Shown: positions 19,050 to 28,048, counted from the stretch's first letter. The stretch is 50,480 bases of DNA from Martinezella miluonensis (GCF_900094545.1 NZ_FMAH01000045.1:1-50480), one strand, 5' to 3'. A program made the numbers and translations. Notes: generated by a model from the letters alone, not told the origin.

Positions 19050-20210
19050 ATGAGCTTGAAAGCAGCCGAACAAAAAACCGATGCACCCAGGATCGATGAC
19101 GAGGGCGATGGCCGTGGGCATCGCTATCGGCTCGAGGGCAATTGGCGCAGCGCCAATGTGCATGGCGTGCTGCGGCAGATCGAGCAGCTCTCGAAACGGA
19201 GCGCCGGCGGCGAGGTCGTCATCGATCTTTCCGGTCTCTCGGATGTCGATACGGCCGGCGCATTGTTGATCCGCCGGCTGAAGGAAAGCCAGGAAGCACA
19301 CAAGGCCCACGTCACGATCGAAGGCTCCAATCCCCACATTGATGAATTGCTGACGGCTTTCGATGAGGATCCCCATGCTGAATCCGGGGAGCCGAAGCCG
19401 AAAAAATCCCTGCCGGAGCGTTTTCTCGAACCCGTCGGGAAAAGCGTCTATGAAATCTGGGGCAATCTGGTTGCCGCCATGTATATCCTGGGTTCGGCCG
19501 TGCGTGGCGCTCAGCTCAAGTTCGGGCGCGGCAGCGGCGTTTCGCCGGCTTCGATCATCAACCAGATTGATCACATGGCGGTGCGCGCCGTTCCGATCAT
19601 CCTGCTGATGTCGTCGCTGATCGGCGCGATCATCGCGCAGCAGGGGGCATTCCAGCTGCGCTATTTCGGCGCCGAAGTCTTCGTCGTCGATCTCGTCGGC
19701 ATCCTGCAATTGCGCGAAATCGGCGTGCTTCTGACTGCGATCATGATCGCCGGCCGTTCGGGCAGCGCGATCACCGCCGAAATCGGCTCGATGAAAATGC
19801 GCGAGGAGGTGGACGCCCTGAAGGTCATGGGCCTCAACCCCATCGGGGTGCTGATCTTTCCGCGGCTGGTAGCGCTGACGGTTGCTCTGCCGTTGCTGAC
19901 GGTCATTGCCAACTTTGCCTCGCTCTTCGGCGCGGCGATGGTCACCTGGGCCTATTCCGGCATCACTGTCGCGACCTTCATTTCGCGCCTGCATGAGGCG
20001 GTCAGCCTTTCCACGGTCATTTCCGGGATGATCAAGGCGCCGTTCATGGCCTTGGTCATCGGCATCGTCGCGGCGGTCGAGGGGCTGAAGGTTGGAGGCA
20101 GCGCGGAATCATTGGGCCAACATGTGACCTCGTCGGTGGTGAAATCGATCTTCGTCGTTATCCTGATGGACGGGCTGTTTGCCATGTTCTACGCCGCGAT
20201 CGATTTCTGA
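19050..20210 (+). CDS. mlaE: Mla-type ABC transporter permease with N-terminal STAS domain
   Basis: The membrane subunit of an MCE (Mla-like) phospholipid transporter that moves lipids between inner and outer membranes. Residues 1 to about 110 form a STAS domain (DLSGLSDVDTAGALLIRRL), equivalent to the separate MlaB protein of E. coli. The MlaE permease domain follows (about 125-386), with the hallmark segments PIILLMSSLIGAIIAQQG, ITAEIGSMKMREEVDAL and LMDGLFAMFYAAIDF. The fusion explains why there is no separate mlaB gene. The ATPase gene starts three bases after its stop, so translation is coupled. The start at ATG 19050 lies just after CACATG; no strong ribosome-binding site is visible. 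Confidence 0.92.
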   Translation: MSLKAAEQKTDAPRIDDEGDGRGHRYRLEGNWRSANVHGVLRQIEQLSKRSAGGEVVIDLSGLSDVDTAGALLIRRLKESQEAHKAHVTIEGSNPHIDELLTAFDEDPHAESGEPKPKKSLPERFLEPVGKSVYEIWGNLVAAMYILGSAVRGAQLKFGRGSGVSPASIINQIDHMAVRAVPIILLMSSLIGAIIAQQGAFQLRYFGAEVFVVDLVGILQLREIGVLLTAIMIAGRSGSAITAEIGSMKMREEVDALKVMGLNPIGVLIFPRLVALTVALPLLTVIANFASLFGAAMVTWAYSGITVATFISRLHEAVSLSTVISGMIKAPFMALVIGIVAAVEGLKVGGSAESLGQHVTSSVVKSIFVVILMDGLFAMFYAAIDF

Positions 20211-20213
20211 GGG

Positions 20214-21086
20214 ATGGCAACTATGAGCGCGCTTCACTCGGAGACCCCGTTGGAAAAAGATGAGCAAGGCAGGGACATCGTGCTGTCGGCGCGGGATGTC
20301 ACCGTGGCTTTCGGATCGAAGGTCGTCCTCGATAAATTGAATCTCAATATCTATCGCGGCGAAATCTTAGGCTTCGTCGGCGCTTCCGGTGCGGGCAAGT
20401 CCGTGCTGTTGCGCACGGTGCTGCGGCTGCTACCGCGCCGCGCCGGCAAGATCGAGATCCTTGGCGAGGACTACGACACGCTCTCGGAGCCGGAGCGCAA
20501 CCAGCTCGACATGCGGCTCGGCGTTCTCTTCCAGCAGGGGGCGTTGTTTTCATCGCTGACGGTGAAGGAAAACATCCAGGTGCCGATGCGGGAGTATCTG
20601 GACCTGCCGCAAGAGATGATGGATGAGCTGGCGCTGATGAAGATCCGCATGGTGGGTCTGGCGGCCGATGCTGCCGATAAATATCCCTCGGAGCTTTCCG
20701 GCGGCATGATCAAGCGCGCGGCGCTTGCCAGGGCCTTGGCGCTGGATCCCGACCTTGTTTTCCTCGACGAGCCGACCTCGGGGCTCGATCCTATCGGCGC
20801 AGCGGAGTTCGACGAGTTGATCGCCCGGCTGCGCGACACGCTCGGCCTGACCGTTTATATGGTGACTCACGACCTCGACAGCCTTTTTTCCGTCTGCGAC
20901 CGTATTGCCGTTCTCGGACATAAGCGGGTATTGGTGGAAGGAACGGTTGAGGACATGCTCGCCTGCGATGACCCCTGGGTGCAATCCTACTTCAAGGGCA
21001 AGCGCGCACGTTCGATCGTGCCGCGGGATGACATCAGGGGCCGTAACGACGACAAAAGCGCAAGCGCCCACAGCCGCGAGAAGTGA
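20214..21086 (+). CDS. mlaF: Mla-type ABC transporter ATP-binding protein
   Basis: A 290-residue ATPase energising the MCE lipid transporter. It contains the Walker A motif GASGAGKSVLLR, the Q-loop LFQQGALFSSLTV typical of MlaF/Mkl ATPases, the signature LSGGMIKRAALARAL, Walker B DLVFLDEPTSGLDP and the H-switch MVTHDLDSL. The GGMIKR variant of the signature is specific to this ABC subfamily. The charged C-terminal tail (ARSIVPRDDIRGRND) resembles the MlaF extension that contacts the neighbouring subunit. The start is either GTG-like at 20214 (ATGGCAACTATG frame) or the ATG at 20223; both are in frame. It is tightly spaced between mlaE and the mlaD gene, so it is one operon. Confidence 0.93.
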   Translation: MATMSALHSETPLEKDEQGRDIVLSARDVTVAFGSKVVLDKLNLNIYRGEILGFVGASGAGKSVLLRTVLRLLPRRAGKIEILGEDYDTLSEPERNQLDMRLGVLFQQGALFSSLTVKENIQVPMREYLDLPQEMMDELALMKIRMVGLAADAADKYPSELSGGMIKRAALARALALDPDLVFLDEPTSGLDPIGAAEFDELIARLRDTLGLTVYMVTHDLDSLFSVCDRIAVLGHKRVLVEGTVEDMLACDDPWVQSYFKGKRARSIVPRDDIRGRNDDKSASAHSREK

Positions 21087-21095
21087 CTGGAGATT

Positions 21096-22466
21096 ATGGA
21101 AACCAAAGCCAATTATACGATCGTCGGGTTCTTCACGCTGCTTGTCATCGCAGCCGCCTTCGGCTTCGTCTACTGGATGGCCGAATATGGCCGCGGCGGA
21201 CCGATGGTCGAACTGGTCGTGCGCATCCCCGGTTCGGCAAACGGTTTGAGCGTCGGCTCGCCGGTTCGCTTCAACGGCATTCAGGTCGGGTCGGTACAGA
21301 GCCTGTCGATCGACGCGGACGATCCGAACTATTCGCTGGCTTTCACGCAGGTGCGTGTCGACGCGCCGGTTTATACATCGACCAAGGCCATCCTCGAGAT
21401 CCAGGGTTTGACGGGTGCCGCCTATATCGAGCTTTCCGGCGGACGCAACGGTGACGAGAATATTTTGAAACGCTCGGTCGATACCGGAAAGCGCGCAGTG
21501 CTGCTGGCAGATCAATCGAGCGTGACGAACCTGCTGGCGACGGCGGACAAGATCCTGAACCGTGCCAATGATACGATCGGCGACATTCAGGGCTTCATCT
21601 CGGATTCGCGAGGACCGTTGACCGATACGGTGCGCAATGCGCAGAAGTTCTCCAAGGCGCTAGCCGACAATTCCGACAATATCGACAAGTTCCTGGCGAG
21701 TGTCGGTCAGCTGTCCGATACTTTCAAGACGGTCTCGACCCGTGTCGACTCGACACTGGATGCGATCGAGAAGCTGGTGCGCGCCGTCGATGCCCAGAAG
21801 ATCAACGACGTCGTCGCCAATGCCGACAGGATCACGGCCAATGTCGCCGATGCTACGACTGATCTGAAGGCGACCATTGCCAGCTTCAAGCAGACGGCCG
21901 ACACTTACACCACCTTCGGCCAGAAGGCGCAAAAGACCCTGGATCGCGTCGATGAGATCGTTGCACAGATCGATCCCGCGAAGATCAAGGGATCGGTCGA
22001 TGACATTGCTGACGTGACGAAGCAGGCTCGCACGGCGGTCGCATCGATACGGGATGTCGCCAATTCGGTTGCCGCGCATCAGCAGGACATCGACCAGACG
22101 ATAGCCAATGCGCGGGAGATTTCCACCAAGCTCAACGCAGCATCCGGCAAGGTCGATGGGATACTTACCAAGGTCGATTCCCTGCTCGGCAACGACAGCA
22201 CGCAATCGCTGTTCGCCGAAGCCAAGGATACGCTCGAATCCTTCAAGAAGATGGCTGACAACCTCAATTCCCGCATCGGGCCGATCGCCGACAATCTGCA
22301 GAAGTTCTCGGGCGGCGGCTTGCGCGATGCCCAGACGCTTATCAACGATATGCGCGGCACGGTTGACAATCTGAATGCGACTATCACTAATTTCGACCGT
22401 AACCCGCAGCGACTGATCTTCGGTGGCGATACGGTGAAGACATATGACGGCCGCGCGCGGCATTGA
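21096..22466 (+). CDS. mlaD: MlaD/MCE-domain periplasmic lipid-binding subunit
   Basis: A 456-residue protein with one N-terminal membrane anchor (YTIVGFFTLLVIAAAFGFVYWM) and a single MCE domain (about residues 38-115). The domain includes the GSANGLSVGSPVRFNGIQVG motif that marks the family. A very long C-terminal region (about 130-456) is helical with recurrent Ile/Leu/Asp spacing and probably forms a coiled tube or needle spanning the periplasm, as in longer MCE proteins. It is much longer than E. coli MlaD (about 183 residues) and closer to the Mce/PqiB-like alphaproteobacterial type. It starts nine bases after mlaF (ATG 21096, GGAG upstream), and its stop overlaps the possible start of the lipoprotein gene, so it is the third gene of the operon. 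Confidence 0.9.
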   Translation: METKANYTIVGFFTLLVIAAAFGFVYWMAEYGRGGPMVELVVRIPGSANGLSVGSPVRFNGIQVGSVQSLSIDADDPNYSLAFTQVRVDAPVYTSTKAILEIQGLTGAAYIELSGGRNGDENILKRSVDTGKRAVLLADQSSVTNLLATADKILNRANDTIGDIQGFISDSRGPLTDTVRNAQKFSKALADNSDNIDKFLASVGQLSDTFKTVSTRVDSTLDAIEKLVRAVDAQKINDVVANADRITANVADATTDLKATIASFKQTADTYTTFGQKAQKTLDRVDEIVAQIDPAKIKGSVDDIADVTKQARTAVASIRDVANSVAAHQQDIDQTIANAREISTKLNAASGKVDGILTKVDSLLGNDSTQSLFAEAKDTLESFKKMADNLNSRIGPIADNLQKFSGGGLRDAQTLINDMRGTVDNLNATITNFDRNPQRLIFGGDTVKTYDGRARH

Positions 22467-22504
22467 TGAACAGCGATATCTGGTCTCCAGGGGATAAGCG
22501 AAAT

Positions 22505-23119
22505 ATGGTCGGTTGCGTGTCGAGTGAGCGTCATCAGGTGTGGAAAGCTGTGATCGCATTGCCGTTGCTCGCAGCCCTGCTCGGGGGCTGTGGCACCTCC
22601 AGCAACAACGATACCTACGATCTTTCCGCTTCGGCGAAGGCGAATGGACCTTCCGCCAAGGGCAAGCAGATCCTGATTCCGCCGCCGACCGCGCTGCAGG
22701 CGCTGGACAGCAACCAGATCGTCATTCGTGTTTCGTCTTCGGAAATCCAATATCTCGGCAAATCGCAATGGAGCGACAAGCTGAGCAAGATGGTGCAGTC
22801 CAAGCTGGCGGAAGCCTTCGAGAACACCGGCAAGCTCGGCGGCGTCGGCGTGCCGGGGCAGGGACTGGCGATCGACTATCAGATCGTCACCGACATTCGC
22901 GCCTTCGAGATCAATGCCTCCCGCGGCCAGAAGACGGCGATCGTCGAAATCTCGGAAAAGATCCTGAACGACCGCTCTGGCACGGTGAAGGCGCAGAACG
23001 TCTTCCGTAAGGTCGTGCCGATCAACGGCGGCAGCAATCCCGATTTCGTTCGGGCTCTCGATTCGGCGTTTGCGGGCGTGACGGGTGAGCTTGTAGACTG
23101 GACGCTGCGCTCGCTTTGA
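22505..23119 (+). CDS. ABC transport auxiliary lipoprotein (PqiC-like)
   Basis: A 204-residue outer-membrane lipoprotein of the ABC_trans_aux family. The N-terminus MVGCVSSERHQVWK precedes a hydrophobic stretch ending in the lipobox LLGGC, with the mature Cys about residue 29. The domain includes VIRVSSSEIQYLGKSQWSDKL, AFENTGKLGGVG and the C-terminal VRALDSAFAGVTGELVDW. In MCE systems such lipoproteins complete the lipid path at the outer membrane, like PqiC with PqiB. The start is uncertain: ATG 22505 gives a normal signal peptide with AGGGGA upstream, while ATG 22466 overlaps the mlaD stop (TGATG) and would add 13 residues. It is the last gene of the operon, 6 bases from a convergent gene. 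Confidence 0.85.
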   Translation: MVGCVSSERHQVWKAVIALPLLAALLGGCGTSSNNDTYDLSASAKANGPSAKGKQILIPPPTALQALDSNQIVIRVSSSEIQYLGKSQWSDKLSKMVQSKLAEAFENTGKLGGVGVPGQGLAIDYQIVTDIRAFEINASRGQKTAIVEISEKILNDRSGTVKAQNVFRKVVPINGGSNPDFVRALDSAFAGVTGELVDWTLRSL

Positions 23120-23125
23120 GGGCGT

Positions 23126-23524
23126 CTACCGTTCCATAAGTTCTTTCAGTGTTTTCAGATCCCGCAGGACATGCGCGGCATCGGCCGCGAATTGCTCTTC
23201 AGTCATGCCTGGAAGCCGGAGCAGGGTGAACATGACCTCGCAGCCATCGCCGTTCGGCACGATCCTCAAAGAATTGTGAACCTGCAGGCCCGATCCCAAG
23301 GTCACCCTGTGATCTATGACGCCGAAGTCGTTGTGAGGCGTAAAGCGCACGCGGGCGGCGCCGAGGGTGCCTTCTGCGATCCAGTCATCACCATCCTGCA
23401 TCAATCCAAATGCCAGGCCCGAGGCCCAGAAAGGCATGTTTTGCGGACGGCTGGCGTAACCGTAGACCTCTCTCCAATCGCGATCGATGGAGATATGCAC
23501 GATCTTCGCGCTCATGGTCGACAC
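23126..23524 (-). CDS. SRPBCC-family protein
   Basis: A 132-residue cytoplasmic protein with the START/Bet v1-like (SRPBCC) fold signature. The N-terminal strand KIVHISIDRDWREVYGYAS is followed by NMPFWASGLAFGLMQDGDDW, and ends with the long C-terminal helix MTEEQFAADAAHVLRDLKTL. This fold makes a hydrophobic ligand cavity; the ligand or activity is unknown. The start is placed at GTG 23524 because AGGAGG lies about 8 bases upstream; the frame remains open further and there is an ATG three codons inside. It is convergent with the Mla lipoprotein gene (6-base gap) and divergent from gnd, so the region 23525-23820 carries both promoters. Confidence 0.75.
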   Translation of the reverse strand: MSTMSAKIVHISIDRDWREVYGYASRPQNMPFWASGLAFGLMQDGDDWIAEGTLGAARVRFTPHNDFGVIDHRVTLGSGLQVHNSLRIVPNGDGCEVMFTLLRLPGMTEEQFAADAAHVLRDLKTLKELMER

Positions 23525-23820
23525 GGTGGTTTCCTCCTCTATATGATCCTTCACGGGGCTGCGATCGGCTGGGCAAGCGCGGGTTTGCAAATGGATGAAT
23601 TACAAATCCCGCAACATTCTTGCACAGTCCTGCAAAGGGGACGATTCACGGCTTGCGAAGGCTTGCCGTTTTTCGCCCGGAGTGCAACAACAACCCCGAA
23701 CGCAGGGCTGTCGCCGGTCGCGCCGAGTGTCGGCGGCATTGCGTCACATCGGATGTTGCTGCGTCCTCCGGTTCCTCGGGATGGGGACGGATGCAGTCAA
23801 CGACTCACTGGAGGATTGTC

Positions 23821-25248
23821 GTGGAAAAGGCAGAAATCGGGCTGATCGGTCTTGCTGTGATGGGATCGAATCTGGCGCTCAACATCGCCGAAAAAGGCAA
23901 CAAGATCGCAGTGTTCAACCGTACGCCACAGGTGACGGATGAATTCTACGCCAATGCTGGCGCTCTCAAGGACAAGATCATTCCTTGCAAGACGATCGAG
24001 GAGTTCGTCGAGGCGATCCGTCCGCCGCGGCCGATCATCATCATGATCAAGGCTGGCGAGCCGGTCGACCAGCAGATGGCGGCGCTGCAGCCGTATCTCG
24101 ACAAGGGCGACATCATGATCGACGCCGGCAATGCCAATTTCCGCGACACGATCGCCCGTTTCGACCGTCTCAAGGACACTGGCCTGACCTTCATCGGCAT
24201 GGGCGTGTCCGGTGGCGAGGAAGGTGCGCGCCATGGCCCGTCCATCATGGTCGGCGGCACGGAAGACTCCTACAAGCGCGTTGAGAAGGTGCTGACGTCG
24301 ATTGCGGCCAAGTACAATGACGATCCGTGCGTTGCCTGGCTCGGCAATGACGGTGCCGGCCATTTCGTCAAGACGATCCACAACGGCATCGAATATGCCG
24401 ATATGCAGATGATTGCCGAAATCTACGGCATTCTGCGCGATGGCCTTGGCAAAAGCGCTGCCGATATCAGCTCGATCTTCGGCAACTGGAACAAGGGCCG
24501 TCTCAACTCCTACCTGATCGAAATCACGGAAAAAGTTCTCGCCGCCAAAGACCCGGCAACCGGCAATGCCATGCCGGACGTCATCCTCGACAAGGCCGGC
24601 CAGAAGGGTACTGGCAAGTGGTCTGCCATCGAAGCCCAGAACATGGGCATTCCGGCAACCGCGATCGAAGCGGCCGTTGCAGCGCGTAGCCTGTCGGCTC
24701 TCAAGAGCCAGCGCGAGGCAGCCGAGAAGATCTTCGGTACGCCGGACTACAAATTCCCGATCGCTTTCGGTCCCGACCTGCTGAAGGATCTCGAGCTTGC
24801 GCTGTTTGCCGCCAAGATCGGTGCCTATGCGCAGGGCTTTGCCGTCATGGCGGAGGCTTCGAAGGAGTTCAACTGGTCGCTGCCGATGCCCGTCATCGCC
24901 AAGATCTGGCGTGCCGGCTGCATCATCCGTTCGCAGTTCCTCGACGAGATCACCAGCGCCTTCACCAAGACCCCGGATGCGGCGAACCTGATCGTCACGC
25001 CGGCCTTTGCCGAGATGGTCAAGGAATCGATCCCGTCGCTGCGCCGCATCGTTTCGGCTGCGACCGCTGCCGGTCTGCCGGTCCCGGCACTTGCTTCGGC
25101 ACTGACCTATTTCGATGCCTATCGCCAGGCGCGCGGCACTGCCAACCTGATCCAGGCTCAGCGCGACTTCTTCGGCGCGCACGGCTTCGACCGTGTCGAT
25201 GGCAAGGATATCCACCACGGCCCATGGGGTAGCGGCGCTCAGGGCTGA
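23821..25248 (+). CDS. gnd: 6-phosphogluconate dehydrogenase, decarboxylating
   Basis: Oxidises 6-phosphogluconate to ribulose 5-phosphate with NADP, the last oxidative step of the pentose phosphate pathway. Its 475 residues are a normal length. The Rossmann motif IGLIGLAVMGSNLALNI begins at residue 5, followed by the cofactor-recognition segment FNRTPQ. The substrate motif is FIGMGVSGGEEGARHGPS, the catalytic region is VKTIHNGIEYADMQMIAE, and the C-terminal tail shows YFDAYRQARGTANLIQAQRD. The start is the GTG at 23821 with GGAGG six bases upstream; a long upstream in-frame extension has no family similarity. It is monocistronic and ends at a strong terminator. Confidence 0.95.
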   Translation: MEKAEIGLIGLAVMGSNLALNIAEKGNKIAVFNRTPQVTDEFYANAGALKDKIIPCKTIEEFVEAIRPPRPIIIMIKAGEPVDQQMAALQPYLDKGDIMIDAGNANFRDTIARFDRLKDTGLTFIGMGVSGGEEGARHGPSIMVGGTEDSYKRVEKVLTSIAAKYNDDPCVAWLGNDGAGHFVKTIHNGIEYADMQMIAEIYGILRDGLGKSAADISSIFGNWNKGRLNSYLIEITEKVLAAKDPATGNAMPDVILDKAGQKGTGKWSAIEAQNMGIPATAIEAAVAARSLSALKSQREAAEKIFGTPDYKFPIAFGPDLLKDLELALFAAKIGAYAQGFAVMAEASKEFNWSLPMPVIAKIWRAGCIIRSQFLDEITSAFTKTPDAANLIVTPAFAEMVKESIPSLRRIVSAATAAGLPVPALASALTYFDAYRQARGTANLIQAQRDFFGAHGFDRVDGKDIHHGPWGSGAQG

Positions 25249-25273
25249 GAAGCCGGTCGAATGCGATTATGAG

Positions 25274-25306
25274 AAAAGCCCGCCGGAGAAATCCGGCGGG
25301 CTTTTT
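25274..25306. terminator. Bidirectional terminator between gnd and the LacI regulator
   Basis: Perfect 14-bp stem AAAAGCCCGCCGGA (25274-25287) / TCCGGCGGGCTTTT with a GAAA tetraloop, flanked by T residues on the plus strand (25302-25306) and by A residues on the other side, which read as T on the minus strand. It lies 25 bases after gnd and 5 bases before the stop of the minus-strand regulator gene, so it can stop both. Confidence 0.92.
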
Positions 25307-25310
25307 ATCG

Positions 25311-26342
25311 TCAGCTCTTTGGCCATACGGGCGAACTGATGCTTTGCAGCAGTTCCGGCTCTATGCCGTCAATGCGGGCGATGATGGACTTGGCCAGCTC
25401 CCGGCCACTCTGGCGGACATCCTCATAGATTGTGATGATCTCCGGACGGATCCAGTTCAGCACGTCGGTCGATTGCTTGGCGACCATATCGATATCGCGA
25501 CCGAGGCGGAAACCGGCCGCTTCGATGCCGGCATTGACGGCAATGGCGCCGGCGCCGCTCGAACAGACGATACCATCGGGCGGATGCGAGGAGCGCATCA
25601 GCGCTTCGACGCTGTCTCTGATATCGGCGAGCGGCGCATCGGTCGTTACCCTCAGCGGGATCTCTTCGGCGCCATATTCATGAAGACCGATCTGGAAGCC
25701 GATACGGATATGCGAGTAATAGGTCAGCTTGCTGACGGGTTGCAGCAGGGCCAGCCGTCGCCGCCCCTTGGCGACCAGCGCGCGTACGGCCTCATGGGCG
25801 AAAGCCTCGTTGTCGAAATCATGGAAGGGGTGGACGATGCCCATATCCGTCCGCCCATGCGTAGCGAAGGGCAGGCCGCGTTCGTGCATCAGCCGAACAC
25901 GTGGATCATCCGGCTCCGTACGCGATATGATGACGCCATCGGCCGAGCCGGTATCGAGGATGTAGCGCACGGGAACCAGCGGGTCCTTGCTGTGCGAATG
26001 CGGCGTGATGACCAAGTGGTATTGCGTGCCCGCCAGAACCTCGGAAATACCGAAAACCATCTGGCTGGTGAAGCCCATGATTTCCTCGTCGATGCTCAGC
26101 ACCAGCGCTATGACATTGGTCTTGCCGGTTCTCAGGCGTACGCCGGCGCGGTTCGGCTGGTAGCCCAATTGCCGGGCGACCATGCGCACTCGCTCCTTGG
26201 TCTCCGCGCCGATGTCGGGGGCATCCTTCAATGCGCGCGACACGGTGGTAATTCCGAGCCCTGTCATGAAGGCGATCGTCTTCAGCGTCGGTCGCTCCGG
26301 GGCCTTCTGCGGGCTGTTTCCTGAAATTTTCTTATTGTCCAT
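25311..26342 (-). CDS. LacI-family transcriptional regulator of the sugar cluster
   Basis: A 343-residue repressor-type protein. The N-terminal helix-turn-helix reads TLKTIAFMTGLGITTVSRAL, followed by the hinge region (QLGYQPNRAGVRLRTGKT). The periplasmic-binding-protein-like effector domain follows (VIALVLSIDEEIMGF through TIYEDVRQSGRELA). The effector is probably a sugar or sugar phosphate. The ATG at 26342 (MDNKKISGN) is preferred; an extra 19 codons upstream are possible. It is transcribed away from the ABC transporter operon, with about 450 bases between, where two operator-like palindromes occur. This position strongly suggests that it regulates that operon and itself. It resembles regulators of alpha-glucoside and similar uptake loci, but I do not assign a name. 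Confidence 0.9.
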   Translation of the reverse strand: MDNKKISGNSPQKAPERPTLKTIAFMTGLGITTVSRALKDAPDIGAETKERVRMVARQLGYQPNRAGVRLRTGKTNVIALVLSIDEEIMGFTSQMVFGISEVLAGTQYHLVITPHSHSKDPLVPVRYILDTGSADGVIISRTEPDDPRVRLMHERGLPFATHGRTDMGIVHPFHDFDNEAFAHEAVRALVAKGRRRLALLQPVSKLTYYSHIRIGFQIGLHEYGAEEIPLRVTTDAPLADIRDSVEALMRSSHPPDGIVCSSGAGAIAVNAGIEAAGFRLGRDIDMVAKQSTDVLNWIRPEIITIYEDVRQSGRELAKSIIARIDGIEPELLQSISSPVWPKS

Positions 26343-26452
26343 ATCGTTCCAGCTCGCCTCCCGGCCGCCCGCCTCGGCCAATCCGCTTATATTGCTCATG
26401 CCCGTGCCGCAAGCATAGATGCAATGCTGTGGCTCGTCCGTCAGTGCTCAAA

Positions 26453-26468
26453 ACTGTAACGATACAGT
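26453..26468. promoter_or_regulatory. Candidate LacI-family operator
   Basis: ACTGTAACGATACAGT: two perfect 6-base inverted arms (ACTGTA/TACAGT) around ACGA, with the central CG typical of LacI-family sites. It lies 111 bases upstream of the regulator start and 325 bases upstream of the binding-protein gene, so it suits autoregulation and shared control. Not tested. Confidence 0.45.
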
Positions 26469-26764
26469 GCGAATGTCGAGTGTTATTTTGGAGGTATCTT
26501 CCGCCGATATGCCCATTGGTTGTATCGCCAATCGTCATCGAGGAATCTTGCACTGGCTGGCGAAATGAGGAGTGATTGTCATGCTATTTTCCCAAAAATG
26601 GCGATAAATCAGCTAATTATACCAATATCTCTCCCTCGTGTATTGCCGGTACGGACAATGTCGCGCACAGGTAAAATCTTGCTTACAGGTTGTATATTCG
26701 ATTGCCTTCAAAAAAATCACGGACAGGCTGTTGCGTGCCGAAAACGATTCGACTAGGCTTTTCC

Positions 26765-26777
26765 GGCAACGTTTCAG
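26765..26777. promoter_or_regulatory. Second operator-like site before the sugar-binding protein gene
   Basis: GGCAACGTTTCAG, an imperfect palindrome centred on AACGTT, ends 4 bases before the GGGAGGAAAA ribosome-binding region of the binding-protein gene. Its core and flanks match the perfect palindrome at 17595-17604. It would sit in the leader, where repressor binding could block transcription. Confidence 0.35.
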
Positions 26778-26793
26778 TGAGGGAGGAAAACTC

Positions 26794-28029
26794 ATGAATA
26801 TTCGTTTGGTGGCGGCCGCACTGGCTGCTTCGGTCGTGTTGCCCCTGGGAGCAGCCAATGCGACCGATCTCGAGGTAACCCATTGGTGGACGTCCGGCGG
26901 CGAAGCTGCTGCCGTAGCCGAGCTGGCGAAGGCGTTCGACGCCACCGGCAATCACTGGGTCGATGGCGCGATTGCAGGCTCCGGCGGCACCGCGCGTCCA
27001 ATCATGATCAGCCGCATCACCGGCGGCGATCCGATGGGCGCCACCCAGTTCAACCATGGCCGCCAGGCAGAGGAGCTTGTGCAGGCGGGTCTCATGCGCG
27101 ACCTGACCGATGTAGCGACGAAGGAACACTGGAAGGACATCATCCGCCCATCGAGCCTGCTCGATTCCTGCACCATCAAGGGCAAGATCTATTGCGCTCC
27201 GGTCAATATCCATTCCTGGCAGTGGCTCTGGCTGTCGAACGCCGCCTTCAAGAAGGCTGGCATCCCGGTTCCGAAGAACTGGGATGAGTTTGTCGCTGCG
27301 GCTCCCGCACTGGAGAAGGCTGGCATCGTTCCGCTCGCCATAGGCGGTCAGCCCTGGCAGGCTACCGGCGCCTTCGACGTGCTGATGGTCGCCATCGCCG
27401 GCAAGGATACCTTCCAGAAGGTATTCAGCGAGAAGGATGCAAAAGTGGCAGCCGGGCCGGAAATCGCCAAGGTCTTCAAGGCTGCCGATGACGCCCGCAA
27501 GATGGCCAAGGGGTCCAATGTTCAGGATTGGAACCAGGCTACCAACTTAGTCATCACCGGCAAGGCTGGTGGGCAGATCATGGGCGACTGGGCGCAGGGC
27601 GAGTTTGCTCTTGCAGGCCAGAAGGCCGGCACGGACTATACCTGCCTTCCGGGCCTCGGCGTCAACGAAATCATCTCGACAGGCGGCGATGCCTTCTACT
27701 TCCCGTTGCTGAAGGATGATGCCAAGTCCAAGGCTCAGGACGTGCTCGCCAAGACGCTTCTCGACCCCAAGGTTCAGGTCGCTTTCAACCTGAAGAAGGG
27801 CTCGTTGCCCGTGCGTGGCGATGTGGACCTCGGATCGGCCAACGACTGCATGAAGAAGGGCCTCGAAATCCTGAAGAAGGGCAATGTGATCCAGGGGACG
27901 GACCAACTTCTCTCTGCCGATACGCAGAAGCAGAAGGAAGACCTTTTCTCCGAGTTCTTCGCCAATCCTTCGATGACGCCGGAAGCGGCGCAGAAGCGCT
28001 TCGCCGATATCATCGCCGCGGCTGATTGA
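26794..28029 (+). CDS. CUT1-type sugar ABC transporter substrate-binding protein
   Basis: A 411-residue periplasmic binding protein delivering a sugar or oligosaccharide to the downstream permeases. The signal peptide MNIRLVAAALAASVVLPLGA ends at an AANA-TD type site. The mature protein begins with the strand LEVTHWWTSGGEAAAV, typical of family 1 extracellular solute-binding proteins of the glucose/mannose (GtsA-like) branch. It continues with WQWLWLSNAAFKKAGIPVP, the conserved NWDEF block, and GQIMGDWAQGEF. The start at ATG 26794 has GGAGGAAAA upstream. It is the first gene of the operon. A stem-loop follows, which would favour excess binding protein over permease. The true ligand is unknown; a beta-linked mannose- or xylose-containing oligosaccharide is suggested only by neighbours. 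Confidence 0.92.
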   Translation: MNIRLVAAALAASVVLPLGAANATDLEVTHWWTSGGEAAAVAELAKAFDATGNHWVDGAIAGSGGTARPIMISRITGGDPMGATQFNHGRQAEELVQAGLMRDLTDVATKEHWKDIIRPSSLLDSCTIKGKIYCAPVNIHSWQWLWLSNAAFKKAGIPVPKNWDEFVAAAPALEKAGIVPLAIGGQPWQATGAFDVLMVAIAGKDTFQKVFSEKDAKVAAGPEIAKVFKAADDARKMAKGSNVQDWNQATNLVITGKAGGQIMGDWAQGEFALAGQKAGTDYTCLPGLGVNEIISTGGDAFYFPLLKDDAKSKAQDVLAKTLLDPKVQVAFNLKKGSLPVRGDVDLGSANDCMKKGLEILKKGNVIQGTDQLLSADTQKQKEDLFSEFFANPSMTPEAAQKRFADIIAAAD

Positions 28030-28048
28030 TCTCAATCCTCTTATTGTC

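Noticed and set aside
26679..26698. TTGCTT and TATATT as a promoter of the sugar operon
   Set aside because: The two hexamers are only 8 bases apart, too close for a sigma-70 promoter.
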